In this document: positions 40,723-50,557 of the stretch, piece after piece
Position numbering within the stretch: the first letter of the stretch is position 1
How the letters are laid out: every line of letters begins with the position of its first letter
Assembly: GCA_035363255.1 (NCBI GenBank)
Contig: DAOSES010000003.1
Location: forward strand, 1 to 64,000
Source: T3SED10-260 sp035363255
GTDB lineage: Bacteria > Caldisericota > Caldisericia > UBA6126
Length of the DNA: 64,000 nucleotides
Direction of reading: 5' to 3'
Translations under genes and position numbers: made by a program
The notes under the pieces: generated by a model
What the model saw: the letters and a program-made list of their open reading frames with translations, nothing else
What the model was told of the DNA's origin: nothing
Database searches by the model: none

Positions 40723-42086
40723 TCATAGATTTGCTTTTACCGCATCAATTAAGGCGGTTTGTGTTTTGTCCTTGGCGGACAGGGCTTTCATGACCCGTTC
40801 GTCAATGGTGTCTTTGGCAATGATGTGATGAAGGACCACCGTTTCAGATTTCTGACCCTGCCGCCACAGACGGGCATTGGCCTGCTGGTAGAGCTCTAAA
40901 CTCCACGTCAGCCCGAACCAGATAATCGTGGAACCGCCCGACTGAAGATTCAGGCCGTGTCCGGCAGAAGCGGGGTGGATTAAGGCGACAGGCCATTGGC
41001 CCTCGTTCCAGCTCGCGATACTATCCGATGTATCTAATTTTGTAAATGATATATGCCGGTCTTTCAGCCTTGCTGATATGCGCTCCAAATCGTGCTTGAA
41101 CCAGTAGGCCACGAGAACGGGCTTGCCGTTGGCTGCTTCGATTAAATCCTCAAGGGCATCCAGTTTGCGGTCATGGATGTAGTGGATTTCGCCATCGTCG
41201 TCATAGACCGCACCGTTCGCCATCTGGCATAACTTGCCCGACAGGGCGGCGGCATTGGCGGCAGTGACATCGCCACCAGCCAGTTTTAACACCAAGTCCT
41301 GGCGCAGTTCGTCATATCGCTCACGCTCTTTGTCTGATAGCTTAATGGGGTATTGGGCGGTTACCAGTTCCGGCATGATCAAGTGGTCAGTAGATTTCAT
41401 GGATATGGTAATGTCGGCAATTTTTGCGTATATTTCTTTTTCAGCAAACGGCAGAGGCTTGTAGCTGAATATGACCTGACCGTTTCGTTTGTCGGGCGTG
41501 AAGTATGTGCTGCGATACTGCCCGATGAACCGTCCGAGCCGCTGACCCATGTCGAGAAGCCGGTACTCAGCCCATAAATCCATCAAACCGTTACTACTCG
41601 GCGTTCCTGTCAGACCGATGATGCGTACTACCTTGGGGCGAACCTTCATCAATGACCTGAACCGCTTTGTCTGGTGGTTCTTGAAGCTGGATAGTTCATC
41701 AACCACCAAGGTGTCGAAATCGAAAGGGATGCCGCTGCCCTCGATCAGCCACCCTACATTTTCGCGGTTGATGATGTAAATATCTGCTTTAGCCTGAAGT
41801 GCCGCTTTGCGCTCCGGCTCCGTGCCGACAGCCACGGATAACCGCAGATCTGAGAGATGCTCCCATTTATGAAGCTCATCCGGCCAGGTGTCACGGGCGA
41901 CCCGAAGCGGGGCAATTACTAAGATCCTGTGGGCTTCGAAGCTGTCAAACAGCAGATCAGCGATGGCAGTGAGCGTTAATACAGTCTTACCTAACCCAAG
42001 CCCATATCGAGGAATACAGCAGCGACAGAGTTTTCCTTAATATATTCGGTCGCGTATCGCTGGTAATCGTGCGGTATGAACTTCAT
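40723..42086 (-). pseudogene. Phage SNF2-type helicase, frameshifted in Walker A
   Basis: The gene opens at an ATG that overlaps the VRR-NUC stop (ATGA), reading MKFIPHDYQRYATEYIKEN ... FLDMGLG. It then meets a TAG at 41993-41991 inside the Walker A motif. One frame over, GKTVLTLTAIADLLFDSF continues without a break through DELSSFKNH, GTPSSNGLMDLW and the motif VI block QQANARLWRQGQ. The sequence GGGTTAGGTAAG looks like a 5-nt duplication or a 1-nt loss. As written no full ATPase is made. An assembly or sequencing error is possible. Confidence 0.85.
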
Positions 42087-42370
42087 TCGGCATCACCTCC
42101 CATCTGTTTTAAGATTTCTCCGATTTGCTCTCCATCGTCCAAAACGTAGACCGCAAAACCCAGCCGCCGAAGCAATCCATGCCGCGCTTCCTGCAAAGGG
42201 CGGGGTTTCTCCCCATGCCGCTTCACTTCAACAAAGGCGATCTTGCCACGTGGCAGGAGAACAAGGCGGTCGGGCATCCCATCAAAACCGGGACTTGTAA
42301 ATTTAGGTGCAATGCCGCCCATTGATTTGACCGCTTGGACGAGTTTCTTTTCTATGGTTTTTTCTCTCAC
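42083..42370 (-). CDS. VRR-NUC domain nuclease
   Basis: The 95-residue protein is a stand-alone VRR-NUC nuclease of the PD-(D/E)xK fold: EKKLVQAVKSMGGIAPKFTSPGFDGMPDRLVLLPRGKIAFVEVKRHGEKP. The catalytic Asp is in GMPDRLVL and the ExK in FVEVK. The GTG at 42370 follows GGAGG at 5 nt. It is coupled to the SNF2 helicase gene, a common phage pair thought to act on recombination intermediates. Confidence 0.9.
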   Translation of the reverse strand: MREKTIEKKLVQAVKSMGGIAPKFTSPGFDGMPDRLVLLPRGKIAFVEVKRHGEKPRPLQEARHGLLRRLGFAVYVLDDGEQIGEILKQMGGDAE

Positions 42371-42596
42371 GATGACCTCCGATTTCTCAATTGCCGTTTG
42401 CCCGATTTTTCCTATAATTACTACGCGTGCGTTTCCCGTGTGCCTATTACCCTTATCCTTACCTATATAAATTAGTAGAATAAAATGGGCAATAAGGGAA
42501 AGAGCAACCGTAGAACACTGATTTAATAGGGGCTTGCGACATTGTCGAGTTTGGTTGCCGAAGCCCCAAAACGAGCAGACAGGCAATAAAAATACT

Positions 42597-44921
42597 TCAT
42601 TCCGTTCTAACGAACACCCTCTGAATGCCATAGATGGGCAAGGATTTTTTGCCGGTCTTATTCCCGTCGAATAGAGACCAGCCGCCGATACGGTTCAAGA
42701 TACCTTGGATTTCATAGGAATCAGCTTTCTTTATAGACTCACGAGACTTACCGAAGCACTCACACCATATCTCCATCACGCAGACTTGATTCCTGATGAC
42801 GCTTCCGCTCGCTCTCGTGGGGTCGTCAGGGGAACGGATGTATTCTATCCTGCGATAAATGTCCATCGCATCCCAGCTTTCAGGTAGCAGGGTTTCAAGG
42901 TAATCTAAAACCATGCCCTCGCGCTCGTCGTTTTCCATAGCGTTGCGCTGTTCGTCGAACGCCGCCATAGCAACATCACCTTTTAAGAACAATTCTTCGC
43001 CGCCTTGGTATTTTACGAGGGCTTCTGCCCAAATCTGGTCTATGTCCGCAAGCTCCCAAGCGCGGTATTTACTCTCGCCGGATACCCAAACAGGCCAGAA
43101 GCGTCGGTTGCCCGTGATGTCCCGCAGAAATCCGCCGTCTGAGTTGGTCGTGCCCACGATAATACATTGGCGCGGGTGGCTCTCAACCGCCCGGCCATAC
43201 GAAGGACGATACTTATCATCGGTGCGGGTGATAAAGGATTTTACTGTCTCAACGTCCATTTTCTTAATGCCAGCAAGCTCCCCGAGCTCAAGTATCCAGT
43301 AGCCCTGAAGTTTCTCCGGGGCAGTTTTATCTTTCATATCAGATATGGAAAGGCTGTCGGAATACCATTGCTGCCCCAGTTTGGAGAAGAGTGTGGATTT
43401 TCCGATGCCCTGCTTGCCGTTCAGAACAAGGATGGAATCGTGCTTTGTACCGGGGCTTATAATCCGAGCCACTGCTGCCACAAGAGTCTTTCGGGTGACG
43501 GCTCTGGTATAAGGCGAATCTTCCGCGCCGAGGTAGTCGATGAGCAGCGTGTCGATTCGGGAAACCCTGTCCCATTCGGGCAAGCCTTCAAGGTATTCCC
43601 GGATTGGGTGGTAGGCACGGTCGTCGGCGACCTTTGTCAGCGCAAGTTCATAGTTCCGAGCCGAGAACGTGCCGTAGCGTTTATCGACGAAAGCCACAAG
43701 CTGGGCTGTGTCGACATCCCGCCAAGGCTTATGTGGGCGCTCCCACGGGAGTTCATCGCCGTATATCTGGTTGGCGAGCCGATTGTGACGGATGCCCGTG
43801 AGGGTGTCGTCGTTATTAAGAATAAGAAGCAGGTTGCCGAGGGTGTTGGATAGGATACCGCTTTTCTCGCGCTGAAGTTGAGATTTCCAATCGGCATCTT
43901 CGTCAAAGTCGCTTTCAGCTTTGGCAATGCGCTCCTCGGCGAGCAACAGCTTCACATTTTCATCCTGCACCGCAAATTCACTCATCGCTTTGAAGCCTGC
44001 CTTTTCGTCAAGGTCGGTGAACCTGTGTATACGGACGAGGTCAAAGGCGTTCAGCAATCTGCCGCAGGCGGGGTCGGTGGCGTGGTGGGAATATGACCAC
44101 TTGCCCTCGTATAACACGACACCTGCTGAACTATCGGCGGGGATGTAATCGTAGCGACCACCCATAGCCGACGGCTCGTATATGTCGGGCAGGAATGTCA
44201 CAATTACATCTTCAATCGGATAGGTGCGGCAGAAAGCCCCGACCACACCATCCTTGGCAAGCGGGTCTTGCTGTTGACGGATGCTGCGCTGTATCACCTC
44301 AGATTGACGGCTTGAAGTAGGCCAGAGCGAGCAGTCGCGCCAATCGGAGAGTTTGGCGAGGTATGCATCAGGGTCGAGGATATCGCCGTCGATTTCTTTG
44401 AATATATATTCACCGTCAGAAGGCGTGGACGGCCAGTACATCAGACGTTCCGGCTCGTAGGTGCTATCGTCGAAAAAGTCCATGCCGATAACCTCAGCCA
44501 CCAGCCGGGAGAGAGCGGAGTATTCATCAGATGACACCTCACGGGTAAGTGGGATAACCATACGAAGCCGGGGTTCTTCCGGTGTATAACTGTGGGTGGA
44601 GTAGACTACACACTTGTGCGGGAACAACATCTCCACGGTGTCAATGAAGGTGCTGTCGGCATAGTCAGCGTCGAGGGTAATTCCCGAACGATTCTCCACC
44701 GTATCTTTTTTACGCCTGCCGCCTTTGAGGTGACCGAGGACGTAGCCGCCTACGTCTTTGGCGGAGTCACGGCGGTCTTTGGTGAATTTCTTGTATTCGG
44801 AAACCGTCTCTGTCGTGCGGTGGGTCACCTTGAACCGCTCGCACAACTCATCAAAGGTGGTCTTTTTGTTGACCCACCGTTTTGAAAGACGGCTGTCGCC
44901 GTATGCGATTTTAAGTTCCAT
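42597..44921 (-). CDS. VapE-family primase/helicase (virulence-associated E)
   Basis: The 774-residue protein is a phage replication protein. The N-terminal half carries a primase-polymerase-like region (GITLDADYADSTFIDTVEMLFPHKCVVYSTHSYTPEEPRLRMVIPL). The C-terminal half is a P-loop ATPase of the VapE type (ILVLNGKQGIGKSTLFSKLG, LELGELAGIKKMDVETVKSFIT, GTTNSDGGFLRDITGNRRFWPV). The ATG at 44921 follows GAGGTG and overlaps the DUF4406 gene by 11 nt. About 225 nt of non-coding sequence follow it. Confidence 0.93.
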   Translation of the reverse strand: MELKIAYGDSRLSKRWVNKKTTFDELCERFKVTHRTTETVSEYKKFTKDRRDSAKDVGGYVLGHLKGGRRKKDTVENRSGITLDADYADSTFIDTVEMLFPHKCVVYSTHSYTPEEPRLRMVIPLTREVSSDEYSALSRLVAEVIGMDFFDDSTYEPERLMYWPSTPSDGEYIFKEIDGDILDPDAYLAKLSDWRDCSLWPTSSRQSEVIQRSIRQQQDPLAKDGVVGAFCRTYPIEDVIVTFLPDIYEPSAMGGRYDYIPADSSAGVVLYEGKWSYSHHATDPACGRLLNAFDLVRIHRFTDLDEKAGFKAMSEFAVQDENVKLLLAEERIAKAESDFDEDADWKSQLQREKSGILSNTLGNLLLILNNDDTLTGIRHNRLANQIYGDELPWERPHKPWRDVDTAQLVAFVDKRYGTFSARNYELALTKVADDRAYHPIREYLEGLPEWDRVSRIDTLLIDYLGAEDSPYTRAVTRKTLVAAVARIISPGTKHDSILVLNGKQGIGKSTLFSKLGQQWYSDSLSISDMKDKTAPEKLQGYWILELGELAGIKKMDVETVKSFITRTDDKYRPSYGRAVESHPRQCIIVGTTNSDGGFLRDITGNRRFWPVWVSGESKYRAWELADIDQIWAEALVKYQGGEELFLKGDVAMAAFDEQRNAMENDEREGMVLDYLETLLPESWDAMDIYRRIEYIRSPDDPTRASGSVIRNQVCVMEIWCECFGKSRESIKKADSYEIQGILNRIGGWSLFDGNKTGKKSLPIYGIQRVFVRTE

Positions 44922-45333
44922 AGTTAAGCACCTCGCATTTGTGGTTGTAGTATTTGATGGGCAGACCGCGCTTCTTCGCCTTAGCGATTTCACGAGCCAT
45001 TCCCTCGGAAGGCTTGCCGAAGACCCATAATTCATCGCACTTGCCAAGCAGAACAAGGGCAAAGAACAACCCCAGTTCTCGCTGTTCTCTGTCACTATCA
45101 TCCATGAACTGCGGGTAGTGGAGGTGGGGTGCAAGCGGGATGCACCCTTTTGAAACGGCAAAACGACAATAGCCTCTTGCCCGTTCGATGTTTCTTTCCG
45201 TGTCTCCTGCAAAAGGTGAAGCGAGGTAAACAAGCGGACGATAAGTTTTCTCCGGGGCTTCCGATTTGGTAACCGCCGTCAATGCTTCATAGGCGGTCGG
45301 GTCGGGATAACCCTCGCTATTGTACTTGTCCAT
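44911..45333 (-). CDS. DUF4406 nucleoside deoxyribosyltransferase-like protein
   Basis: The 140-residue protein contains YLASPFAGDTERNIERARGYCRFAVSKGCIPLAPHLHYPQF and LLGKCDELWVFG, the DUF4406 variant of the nucleoside 2-deoxyribosyltransferase fold. It may act in nucleotide salvage or base modification; the substrate is unknown. The ATG at 45333 follows GGAGG. It overlaps genes on both sides. Confidence 0.82.
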   Translation of the reverse strand: MDKYNSEGYPDPTAYEALTAVTKSEAPEKTYRPLVYLASPFAGDTERNIERARGYCRFAVSKGCIPLAPHLHYPQFMDDSDREQRELGLFFALVLLGKCDELWVFGKPSEGMAREIAKAKKRGLPIKYYNHKCEVLNYGT

Positions 45334-45607
45334 CGGGCACCTCCCCTTGGTAATACTGCTCAACAAGCGAACGCAGCCAGTCGATTTCTTCATCAAGGCG
45401 GGCGTTTACCGATTCGTACATAGCGTTCTCAGCTTCAAGCGCAGCAAGCTGTTTTGACCGTTCTGCACTTTTGTCCGCACTGATAAACAGGAGTGAGAAG
45501 AAGCATGTCAGCCCGATCCACATCAATACCCACGGGAGCGATGACCATATTGCCTTCCCAACCTTCTTCAGAGCCGTCTTGATAGCTTGCTTCTTCTCAA
45601 TATTCAT
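45317..45607 (-). CDS. Small membrane protein with coiled coil
   Basis: The 96-residue protein has a positive N terminus, one strong transmembrane segment (LPWVLMWIGLTCFFSLLFIS) and a C-terminal coiled coil (SKQLAALEAENAMYESVNARLDEEIDWLRSLVEQYY). I do not recognise it. Its place among early genes argues against a holin. It overlaps its two neighbours by about 10-17 nt. Confidence 0.7.
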   Translation of the reverse strand: MNIEKKQAIKTALKKVGKAIWSSLPWVLMWIGLTCFFSLLFISADKSAERSKQLAALEAENAMYESVNARLDEEIDWLRSLVEQYYQGEVPDGQVQ

Positions 45608-46376
45608 TTTCGTTTACCCCTTTCCCAAGGAACAGATTGATGAAATATTGCTGCCCCTTGCCTGTAACCTTGGTTGTTTTACTGATGGTGACATGACCGT
45701 CTGAATGAGTGATGGCGGTTTCCTTGACCCGGAAAAGCCCCAGATCCATCGCCCTTTGGGTTGGTGCGTTATAATCTGTTCCTTTGCGCTTGATGAGGTA
45801 GCCGTCCTGACGAAGTTTTTCAAACAGACGGTTCTGGCCGATTTCGATACCGTTGCCTTTGAGGATTTTTGCCAACTCACCAATAAGAATGGTGCCCTCG
45901 GAGACAGACACCGCATCGGCGAAGATAACCTTTGGTTTATTCTCGGTGGCCTCCAGTTGCAGCCGTTCCTTGGCAGCGCGCTCCTCCTTAAGGGCGGTCA
46001 GCACTTTAATCCAAGAGTCGGGATCGTTCATCAACTCTTCTAATTTAGCGGGAGTGACATACGCGCCGTGCTTGCGGATGGTGGGAAGCACTTCATGGGT
46101 GACCCAGCGTTTGAACTTTTTGGCTTCGGGCTTACGGGATAACAAAATAATGCTGTAAAGCCCGCTTTCAGTAACTGCGATCATTTCCTGTCGGCCACCA
46201 AGGGTGTCCACTAATACCGGCTCCCTTTCATCGTCGTCTAATCGTGCTGCTGCGTCGCGATATTTCTCAATCCCGAGAATGCCGCACACATCCTTAAGTA
46301 ACCAGAGAATTTCGCTACCCTTTTGAACAGTCCTGACTTCGTTCCCTTCATAGGAGAACACTTGTAATCCGTTCAT
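45597..46376 (-). CDS. Phage antirepressor, Bro-N and ANT/KilA-C domains
   Basis: The 259-residue protein has an N-terminal Bro domain (NGLQVFSYEGNEVRTVQKGSEILWLLKDVCGILGIEKYRDA ... SIILLSRKPEAKKFKRWVTHEVLPTIRKHGAY) and a C-terminal ANT domain (IGELAKILKGNGIEIGQNRLFEKLRQDGYLIKRKGTDYNAPTQRAMDLGLF). Such proteins counter repressors or act in early regulation. Stem-loop copy 2 lies directly upstream. Confidence 0.93.
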   Translation of the reverse strand: MNGLQVFSYEGNEVRTVQKGSEILWLLKDVCGILGIEKYRDAAARLDDDEREPVLVDTLGGRQEMIAVTESGLYSIILLSRKPEAKKFKRWVTHEVLPTIRKHGAYVTPAKLEELMNDPDSWIKVLTALKEERAAKERLQLEATENKPKVIFADAVSVSEGTILIGELAKILKGNGIEIGQNRLFEKLRQDGYLIKRKGTDYNAPTQRAMDLGLFRVKETAITHSDGHVTISKTTKVTGKGQQYFINLFLGKGVNENEY

Positions 46377-46410
46377 ATTGAACCTCCTGAAAATTTATTT
46401 TCGAGAGGCA

Positions 46411-46460
46411 ACAACCCCTCTACTGCCTACAGACAGGAGGGGTTGTTTTGCGTACTGGCA
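46411..46460 (-). repeat. Stem-loop element, copy 2
   Basis: On the minus strand GTACGCAA is followed by a hairpin with stem ACAACCCCTC/GAGGGGTTGT and the loop CTGTCTGTAGGCAG. It begins right after the DNA polymerase stop codon and ends about 35 nt before the antirepressor ATG. Compared with the other copies, the outer stem has changed on both sides together, keeping pairing. Confidence 0.8.
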
Positions 46461-46461
46461 T

Positions 46462-48456
46462 TTAATCTTTTTTATAAAATGAGAAATCGAACCCATCGGC
46501 AATGAGTAAAAGTCCCTCAGCCCAAGGTGGCGTCCGACTCATTTGCTGACACAAAATTTCGGTAGACATCTCTGGACCGGCTTCGATGACGACTTCGTCG
46601 TGGATGTGCATCACGATGGAGCAATGACGGAGCGTCTGCATGGCGTAGGATAAAATATCCCGGCTGATCGCCTGCACAATATTCTCCACGAACTTGGGAC
46701 CGTAGCTTTCAATACGTTCCCATTTCTTTGTGCCACCGACGCCTTCATAGGTCACACAGTCTGAGCCGAATTGGTTTGTTCCGATACGCGGCTTAACGTA
46801 GGAAAGCCGTCTGCCGGAGGGAAGCGCGATAAACAGCATCCCGCTTTGATAGCCGAAGCGAATGCCGTGAGTTTCGGTTACAGTTCTGTCCCTGACTGCT
46901 TTCATAGCCGCACGGTCAACATCCCACCAAAACCTCACGATATTTGGGTTCGCCGACCGCCATGCTGAAACGAGTGGACGGAGCTCCCCTTCTGATAAAC
47001 CCATCTCCAAGGCACCCATCGCTTTGAGTGCACCGACCGAGCCGCCGTAGCCGAGGGCGAGTTCGGCAATCTTTCCTTTTTGTCGGAGTGGGCTACCCTT
47101 GGTAACTTCCTCAATCGGAACATGGAACATCTGGCTTGCTGAAGCTTCGTAAATCTTGCCGTGGGTGGCAAACACATCGTTTCGCCACCGCTCTCCGGCA
47201 AGCCAAGCGATGACACGGGCTTCAATCGCCGAAAAGTCAGCGACAATTAGCTTGTAGCCATCCTTCGGCACGAAGGCTGTGCGGATCAACTGGGAGAGAA
47301 CGTCAGGAATATTGTCATAGAGCAGTTCCAAAGCGGCGAAGTCGCCATCATGAACAAGCCATCGTGCATCTTCAAGGTCGATCAGATGATTTTGCGGCAG
47401 ATTTTGCATTTGAATGAGCCGCCCAGCCCACCTGCCGGTTCTGTTAGCGCCGTAAAACTGAAACATTCCACGGGCGCGACCGTCAGCGCAGACGGCATTT
47501 TTCATCGTCTGATATTTCTTGATCGAGGATTTCGCTAATTGCTGTCGGAGCGATAGGACTTTTCCAAGTGGCTCAGGTGCATCCTTAAGCAGCTCCGCTA
47601 CCGCTTTTTTTCGGAGAGAATCAGTTTCCATACCGTTATCGGCGAGCCACTGTTTCATTTGTTGTAATGAATTTGGATTGTCCAGATCGGTAAGTTCCTT
47701 CATCAAACGGGTCAACTCGGTACGGGAGCGGGTATCTGCTTTGATGGCATTGCGGACGAGCGCCATGTCCAAAGCTACGCCACGATCGTTAATCTCTTGG
47801 TCATGGGTGTATTCTGCCCATACAGTATCAGGCACGGGAAACTTGGCAAGACGCTCTTGGATAGAGAGTTCCGTCTCAACGTCGCGTCGATTATATGCTT
47901 TGAATGCTTCCCATTTGTCGGGGGCGTGTTCGGGTCGGTTACGCATCCGCTGACCGTTTGTGGCGGTGGGTTTACAGGGTGAGCAAAAGTACCTGATGAG
48001 ATCCTTGCCCTCGGTTAGTTTCTGCTTCTCAAGTCCCAAGACCGCTCCCGCGCCTTCGAGGGAGAGGGGCAACCCCATGTATGCTGACCAGATCATCGCA
48101 CACCGCCACGATATGGGGTTCAGGTATTTCGCCTTGCCGAGGATTTCAGCAGAGTGGTGGTTGTCGGCGAAGGGGTCAAGACTGATGTCCATATCCGAAA
48201 TGTATCGAGAGAGACAGACCCTCTCAAAATTGGCGTTGAACGCCCATTTTTGAACATCGTCGTCTGTTAGCGCATTGAGGATTTCTGGCGGTAGATGTTC
48301 GCCCGCCGCAAGGTCGATGACCTGAACATCGCCGTCATCTACGGAATAACCGAACAGAAGAATCTCAAAGTCGGGCGACTCGGCGTACTTGTACACGCCA
48401 CATTTGGAGAGATCGTAGCCGCTATAGGTTTCAATATCTATGGATAAAGTTTTCAT
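46462..48456 (-). CDS. Phage DNA polymerase, family A
   Basis: The 664-residue protein has a 3'-5' exonuclease domain (LSIDIETYSGYDL at the start, then AFNANFERVCL and AYNRRDVETEL) and a family A polymerase domain: motif A VADFSAIEARVIAWLAG, motif B QKGKIAELALGYGGSVGALKAMG and motif C VMHIHDEVVIE. It replicates the phage genome. The ATG follows GGAGG at 3-4 nt. It lies directly after the DUF2815/DUF2800 genes, a conserved early block in Clostridia siphoviruses. Confidence 0.96.
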   Translation of the reverse strand: MKTLSIDIETYSGYDLSKCGVYKYAESPDFEILLFGYSVDDGDVQVIDLAAGEHLPPEILNALTDDDVQKWAFNANFERVCLSRYISDMDISLDPFADNHHSAEILGKAKYLNPISWRCAMIWSAYMGLPLSLEGAGAVLGLEKQKLTEGKDLIRYFCSPCKPTATNGQRMRNRPEHAPDKWEAFKAYNRRDVETELSIQERLAKFPVPDTVWAEYTHDQEINDRGVALDMALVRNAIKADTRSRTELTRLMKELTDLDNPNSLQQMKQWLADNGMETDSLRKKAVAELLKDAPEPLGKVLSLRQQLAKSSIKKYQTMKNAVCADGRARGMFQFYGANRTGRWAGRLIQMQNLPQNHLIDLEDARWLVHDGDFAALELLYDNIPDVLSQLIRTAFVPKDGYKLIVADFSAIEARVIAWLAGERWRNDVFATHGKIYEASASQMFHVPIEEVTKGSPLRQKGKIAELALGYGGSVGALKAMGALEMGLSEGELRPLVSAWRSANPNIVRFWWDVDRAAMKAVRDRTVTETHGIRFGYQSGMLFIALPSGRRLSYVKPRIGTNQFGSDCVTYEGVGGTKKWERIESYGPKFVENIVQAISRDILSYAMQTLRHCSIVMHIHDEVVIEAGPEMSTEILCQQMSRTPPWAEGLLLIADGFDFSFYKKD

Positions 48457-48521
48457 AAGACCTCCATAATTGAAGAAGGCAGCAAGTTGCCCTGCCGCCC
48501 TCCGTAGTCTCGCGAATGTAG

Positions 48522-49109
48522 TTAGCCGAGGAAATCCTCGTCGTCGTAGGTGGCGAAATCATCCTCCGCACGGGATTTACCGCCGAGGGGTTCGCCGTCG
48601 CGGATTTTCTGCAGGTTGTTCAGGCCACAGGCAATGCCTTTATTGCCGTTACTGTTGAAAGCGTAGAAATTAATGCTCGCTCTGCCATATACACCACTGT
48701 AAACTTCTGAGCGGTTTATAATTTCCTGACGGTCTGCATCAACTACGCCTGGTGCGGTCGCGCTGTTGGCGTTGATAAAATAGGCATTGTTGTAAGCGGG
48801 GTCGTCGGGACGTTCAGTGTCGCCATCACGGAGCGGGGTCTTGAGGGCGGCAAGGGGCGGTACGGTTTTGCCGTTGCCTTTTAGTTTCGCCTCACCCTCT
48901 CGGTAAGCCGCTTCAATCGCTGTCTTGATTTTGGCGATGGTCTTGGTATCTGACTTGGGGATAATGAGTGATACCGAGAATTTCGGCGTGCCGCCGTTGA
49001 TAGATTTCGCTTCCCACACATTAGCGTAAGACCAGCGGGTATCGGGTCCTGTGATGACCTTCATAGGGTTTTGAGCCTGTGTGTTTACATTGTTTGTCGT
49101 GTTAGCCAT
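48522..49109 (-). CDS. DUF2815 phage protein, ssDNA-binding candidate
   Basis: The 195-residue protein contains ITGPDTRWSYANVWEAKSINGGTPKFSVSLIIPKSD and GRASINFYAFNSNGNKGIACGLNNLQKIRDGEPLGG and ends in an acidic tail (DDFATYDDEDFLG). This OB-fold-like DUF2815 family has the acidic C-terminal tail typical of single-stranded DNA-binding proteins. It lies between the DUF2800 nuclease and DNA polymerase. The ATG at 49109 follows GAGGAGG. Confidence 0.88.
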   Translation of the reverse strand: MANTTNNVNTQAQNPMKVITGPDTRWSYANVWEAKSINGGTPKFSVSLIIPKSDTKTIAKIKTAIEAAYREGEAKLKGNGKTVPPLAALKTPLRDGDTERPDDPAYNNAYFINANSATAPGVVDADRQEIINRSEVYSGVYGRASINFYAFNSNGNKGIACGLNNLQKIRDGEPLGGKSRAEDDFATYDDEDFLG

Positions 49110-50244
49110 TGGAATTTTCCTCCTCATAATCATTAAAATCGTGTTTTGCTGTATGGATTGCCGGACGTTTGTCGCCCTCCGGTACGAGCGTTGGTTTGCC
49201 TTGTGGCTTCTCGACCAGACCGCCGAGCAGTTTGGAGAACCTTACCTTGCCGAGAGCCTTTTCCATTGCGGTGATGCCCATCACCTTGTGTTCATATGGG
49301 TCGTAGCCTGCCGCGCTGACGGCATTAGCGACTGCCTCATCGTTTGTGTACCTGCGGTTAGAACGACCTTCAACCAGTTTCCAACCTGACCAATGCTTGC
49401 CACTGAGCGCGGTTTGCAAAGCGTAGTCCTTGATGTCCGAAGCCCACGAAACAAGATCGTCTATCTTGCCAAGAATGGATTCGATTTCATCATCTTCCAA
49501 AAGGGGCGGTAGCTTGAATTCGTATTTTGCGAGTTCAAGGTTTTGCTCTGCCCGTTTGCGGCAGTTATGCTTCGCCTTACAGAATTGGCACCAATCGCCA
49601 CACCGGAATTCGCCCTCGCCGTCGTAGGCAAGTTCTGCGATAGGTTTTAAGGTTTCTGCTGCCCACTGATAAAGTGATTCTTTGAAAACCGTGTGGGTAC
49701 TGATGTTATCCCGCCTTGGCTGGTAAATGGTCATGCTGACTGTGTCGATGTCATAGATTCCGTCAAACAACTCCAGAGCACCCAAGGCGTATAGTTTCAT
49801 TTGCGGGTTGTCGTCAGATTCGATCAGTACACCTTGTCCGTGCTTGTAATCCACGATGTGGAGCGTGCCGTCAGCGATGATCACGCAGTCGCCGGTGCCA
49901 AAGCCACCCTCGACATACTTAGAAAAGTCGAGACGCTGCTCAATCAGCACCACAGGGTCGGAGCAATTTTGCTTTGCCGTTTCCACCAGTTCCATGATGT
50001 AAGCGGCATATCCGTTGGCGTATTCCTCCATCTCTTCGGAGTAGTAGGTCAGGCTGGTGGTTGGATCTTTGGTGCGGATGCCGAGCGCTGTTTTTAACTT
50101 GTACTCACAAAGGGTGTGTGCCTCCGTGCCTTCGGCGGCATAACTGCTGCCTTTATCTTCGTACTGCTCACCAAGCCTGGCCGAGGGAGGGCAGTTCAAC
50201 CATCGGTGGCTTGAAGAAGCAGAGAGAAGTGCATGCTTACCCAT
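49102..50244 (-). CDS. DUF2800 protein, PD-(D/E)xK nuclease
   Basis: The 380-residue protein starts GKHALLSASSSHRWLNCPPSARL and has the Cas4/AddB-like nuclease core: IEQRLDFSKYVEGGFGTGDCVIIADGTLHIVDYKHGQG (catalytic Asp and D-x-K) and a cysteine group at RCGDWCQFCKAKHNCRKRAE that can hold an iron-sulfur cluster. It probably resects DNA in phage recombination. The ATG at 50244 follows GGAGG. It overlaps both neighbours by 8 nt. Confidence 0.9.
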   Translation of the reverse strand: MGKHALLSASSSHRWLNCPPSARLGEQYEDKGSSYAAEGTEAHTLCEYKLKTALGIRTKDPTTSLTYYSEEMEEYANGYAAYIMELVETAKQNCSDPVVLIEQRLDFSKYVEGGFGTGDCVIIADGTLHIVDYKHGQGVLIESDDNPQMKLYALGALELFDGIYDIDTVSMTIYQPRRDNISTHTVFKESLYQWAAETLKPIAELAYDGEGEFRCGDWCQFCKAKHNCRKRAEQNLELAKYEFKLPPLLEDDEIESILGKIDDLVSWASDIKDYALQTALSGKHWSGWKLVEGRSNRRYTNDEAVANAVSAAGYDPYEHKVMGITAMEKALGKVRFSKLLGGLVEKPQGKPTLVPEGDKRPAIHTAKHDFNDYEEENSNG

Positions 50245-50557
50245 TGCCCAGTACCTCCGCTTCTGCGAGCAGGGCTGCGTACTTTTTGGGGTCGATCTCT
50301 GATAGCTTCGCAGCGCCATGCTTTTCAAGCAGTTCCCGAATTTTAGCGGTGTGACCGTTACGAGATTTTTCCGCAAGTACTGCTCTGACATCTTCCAGCG
50401 TTAGAGGTTTTGAAGTTGGCTTTGATTCTGGCTGTACCGATGTTCTGGGTTGGCTGCCGCTGAAAAGAGAAGTCAAGCTATCAGCTACTGTGTTCAGGGA
50501 CTGTGCAGCACTACGAAGTTCGCCGACACAGAGGTCGAGTTCACTCATCTTGCTCAT
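50237..50557 (-). CDS. Small phage protein, unknown
   Basis: The 106-residue protein has an N-terminal helix (LCVGELRSAAQSLNTVADSLTSLF), a Pro/Ser-rich linker and a C-terminal helical domain resembling the HeH/SAP-like fold (LTLEDVRAVLAEKSRNGHTAKIRELLEKHGAAKLSEIDPKKYAALLAEAE). That fold often binds DNA. It is coupled to the DUF2800 gene by an 8-nt overlap. The start at 50557 or 50548 is not resolved. Confidence 0.7.
   Translation of the reverse strand: MSKMSELDLCVGELRSAAQSLNTVADSLTSLFSGSQPRTSVQPESKPTSKPLTLEDVRAVLAEKSRNGHTAKIRELLEKHGAAKLSEIDPKKYAALLAEAEVLGNG

Noticed and set aside
43167..43853. 228-codon rightward frame inside the VapE-type gene.
   Set aside because: It is antisense to conserved ATPase motifs and has no start signal.
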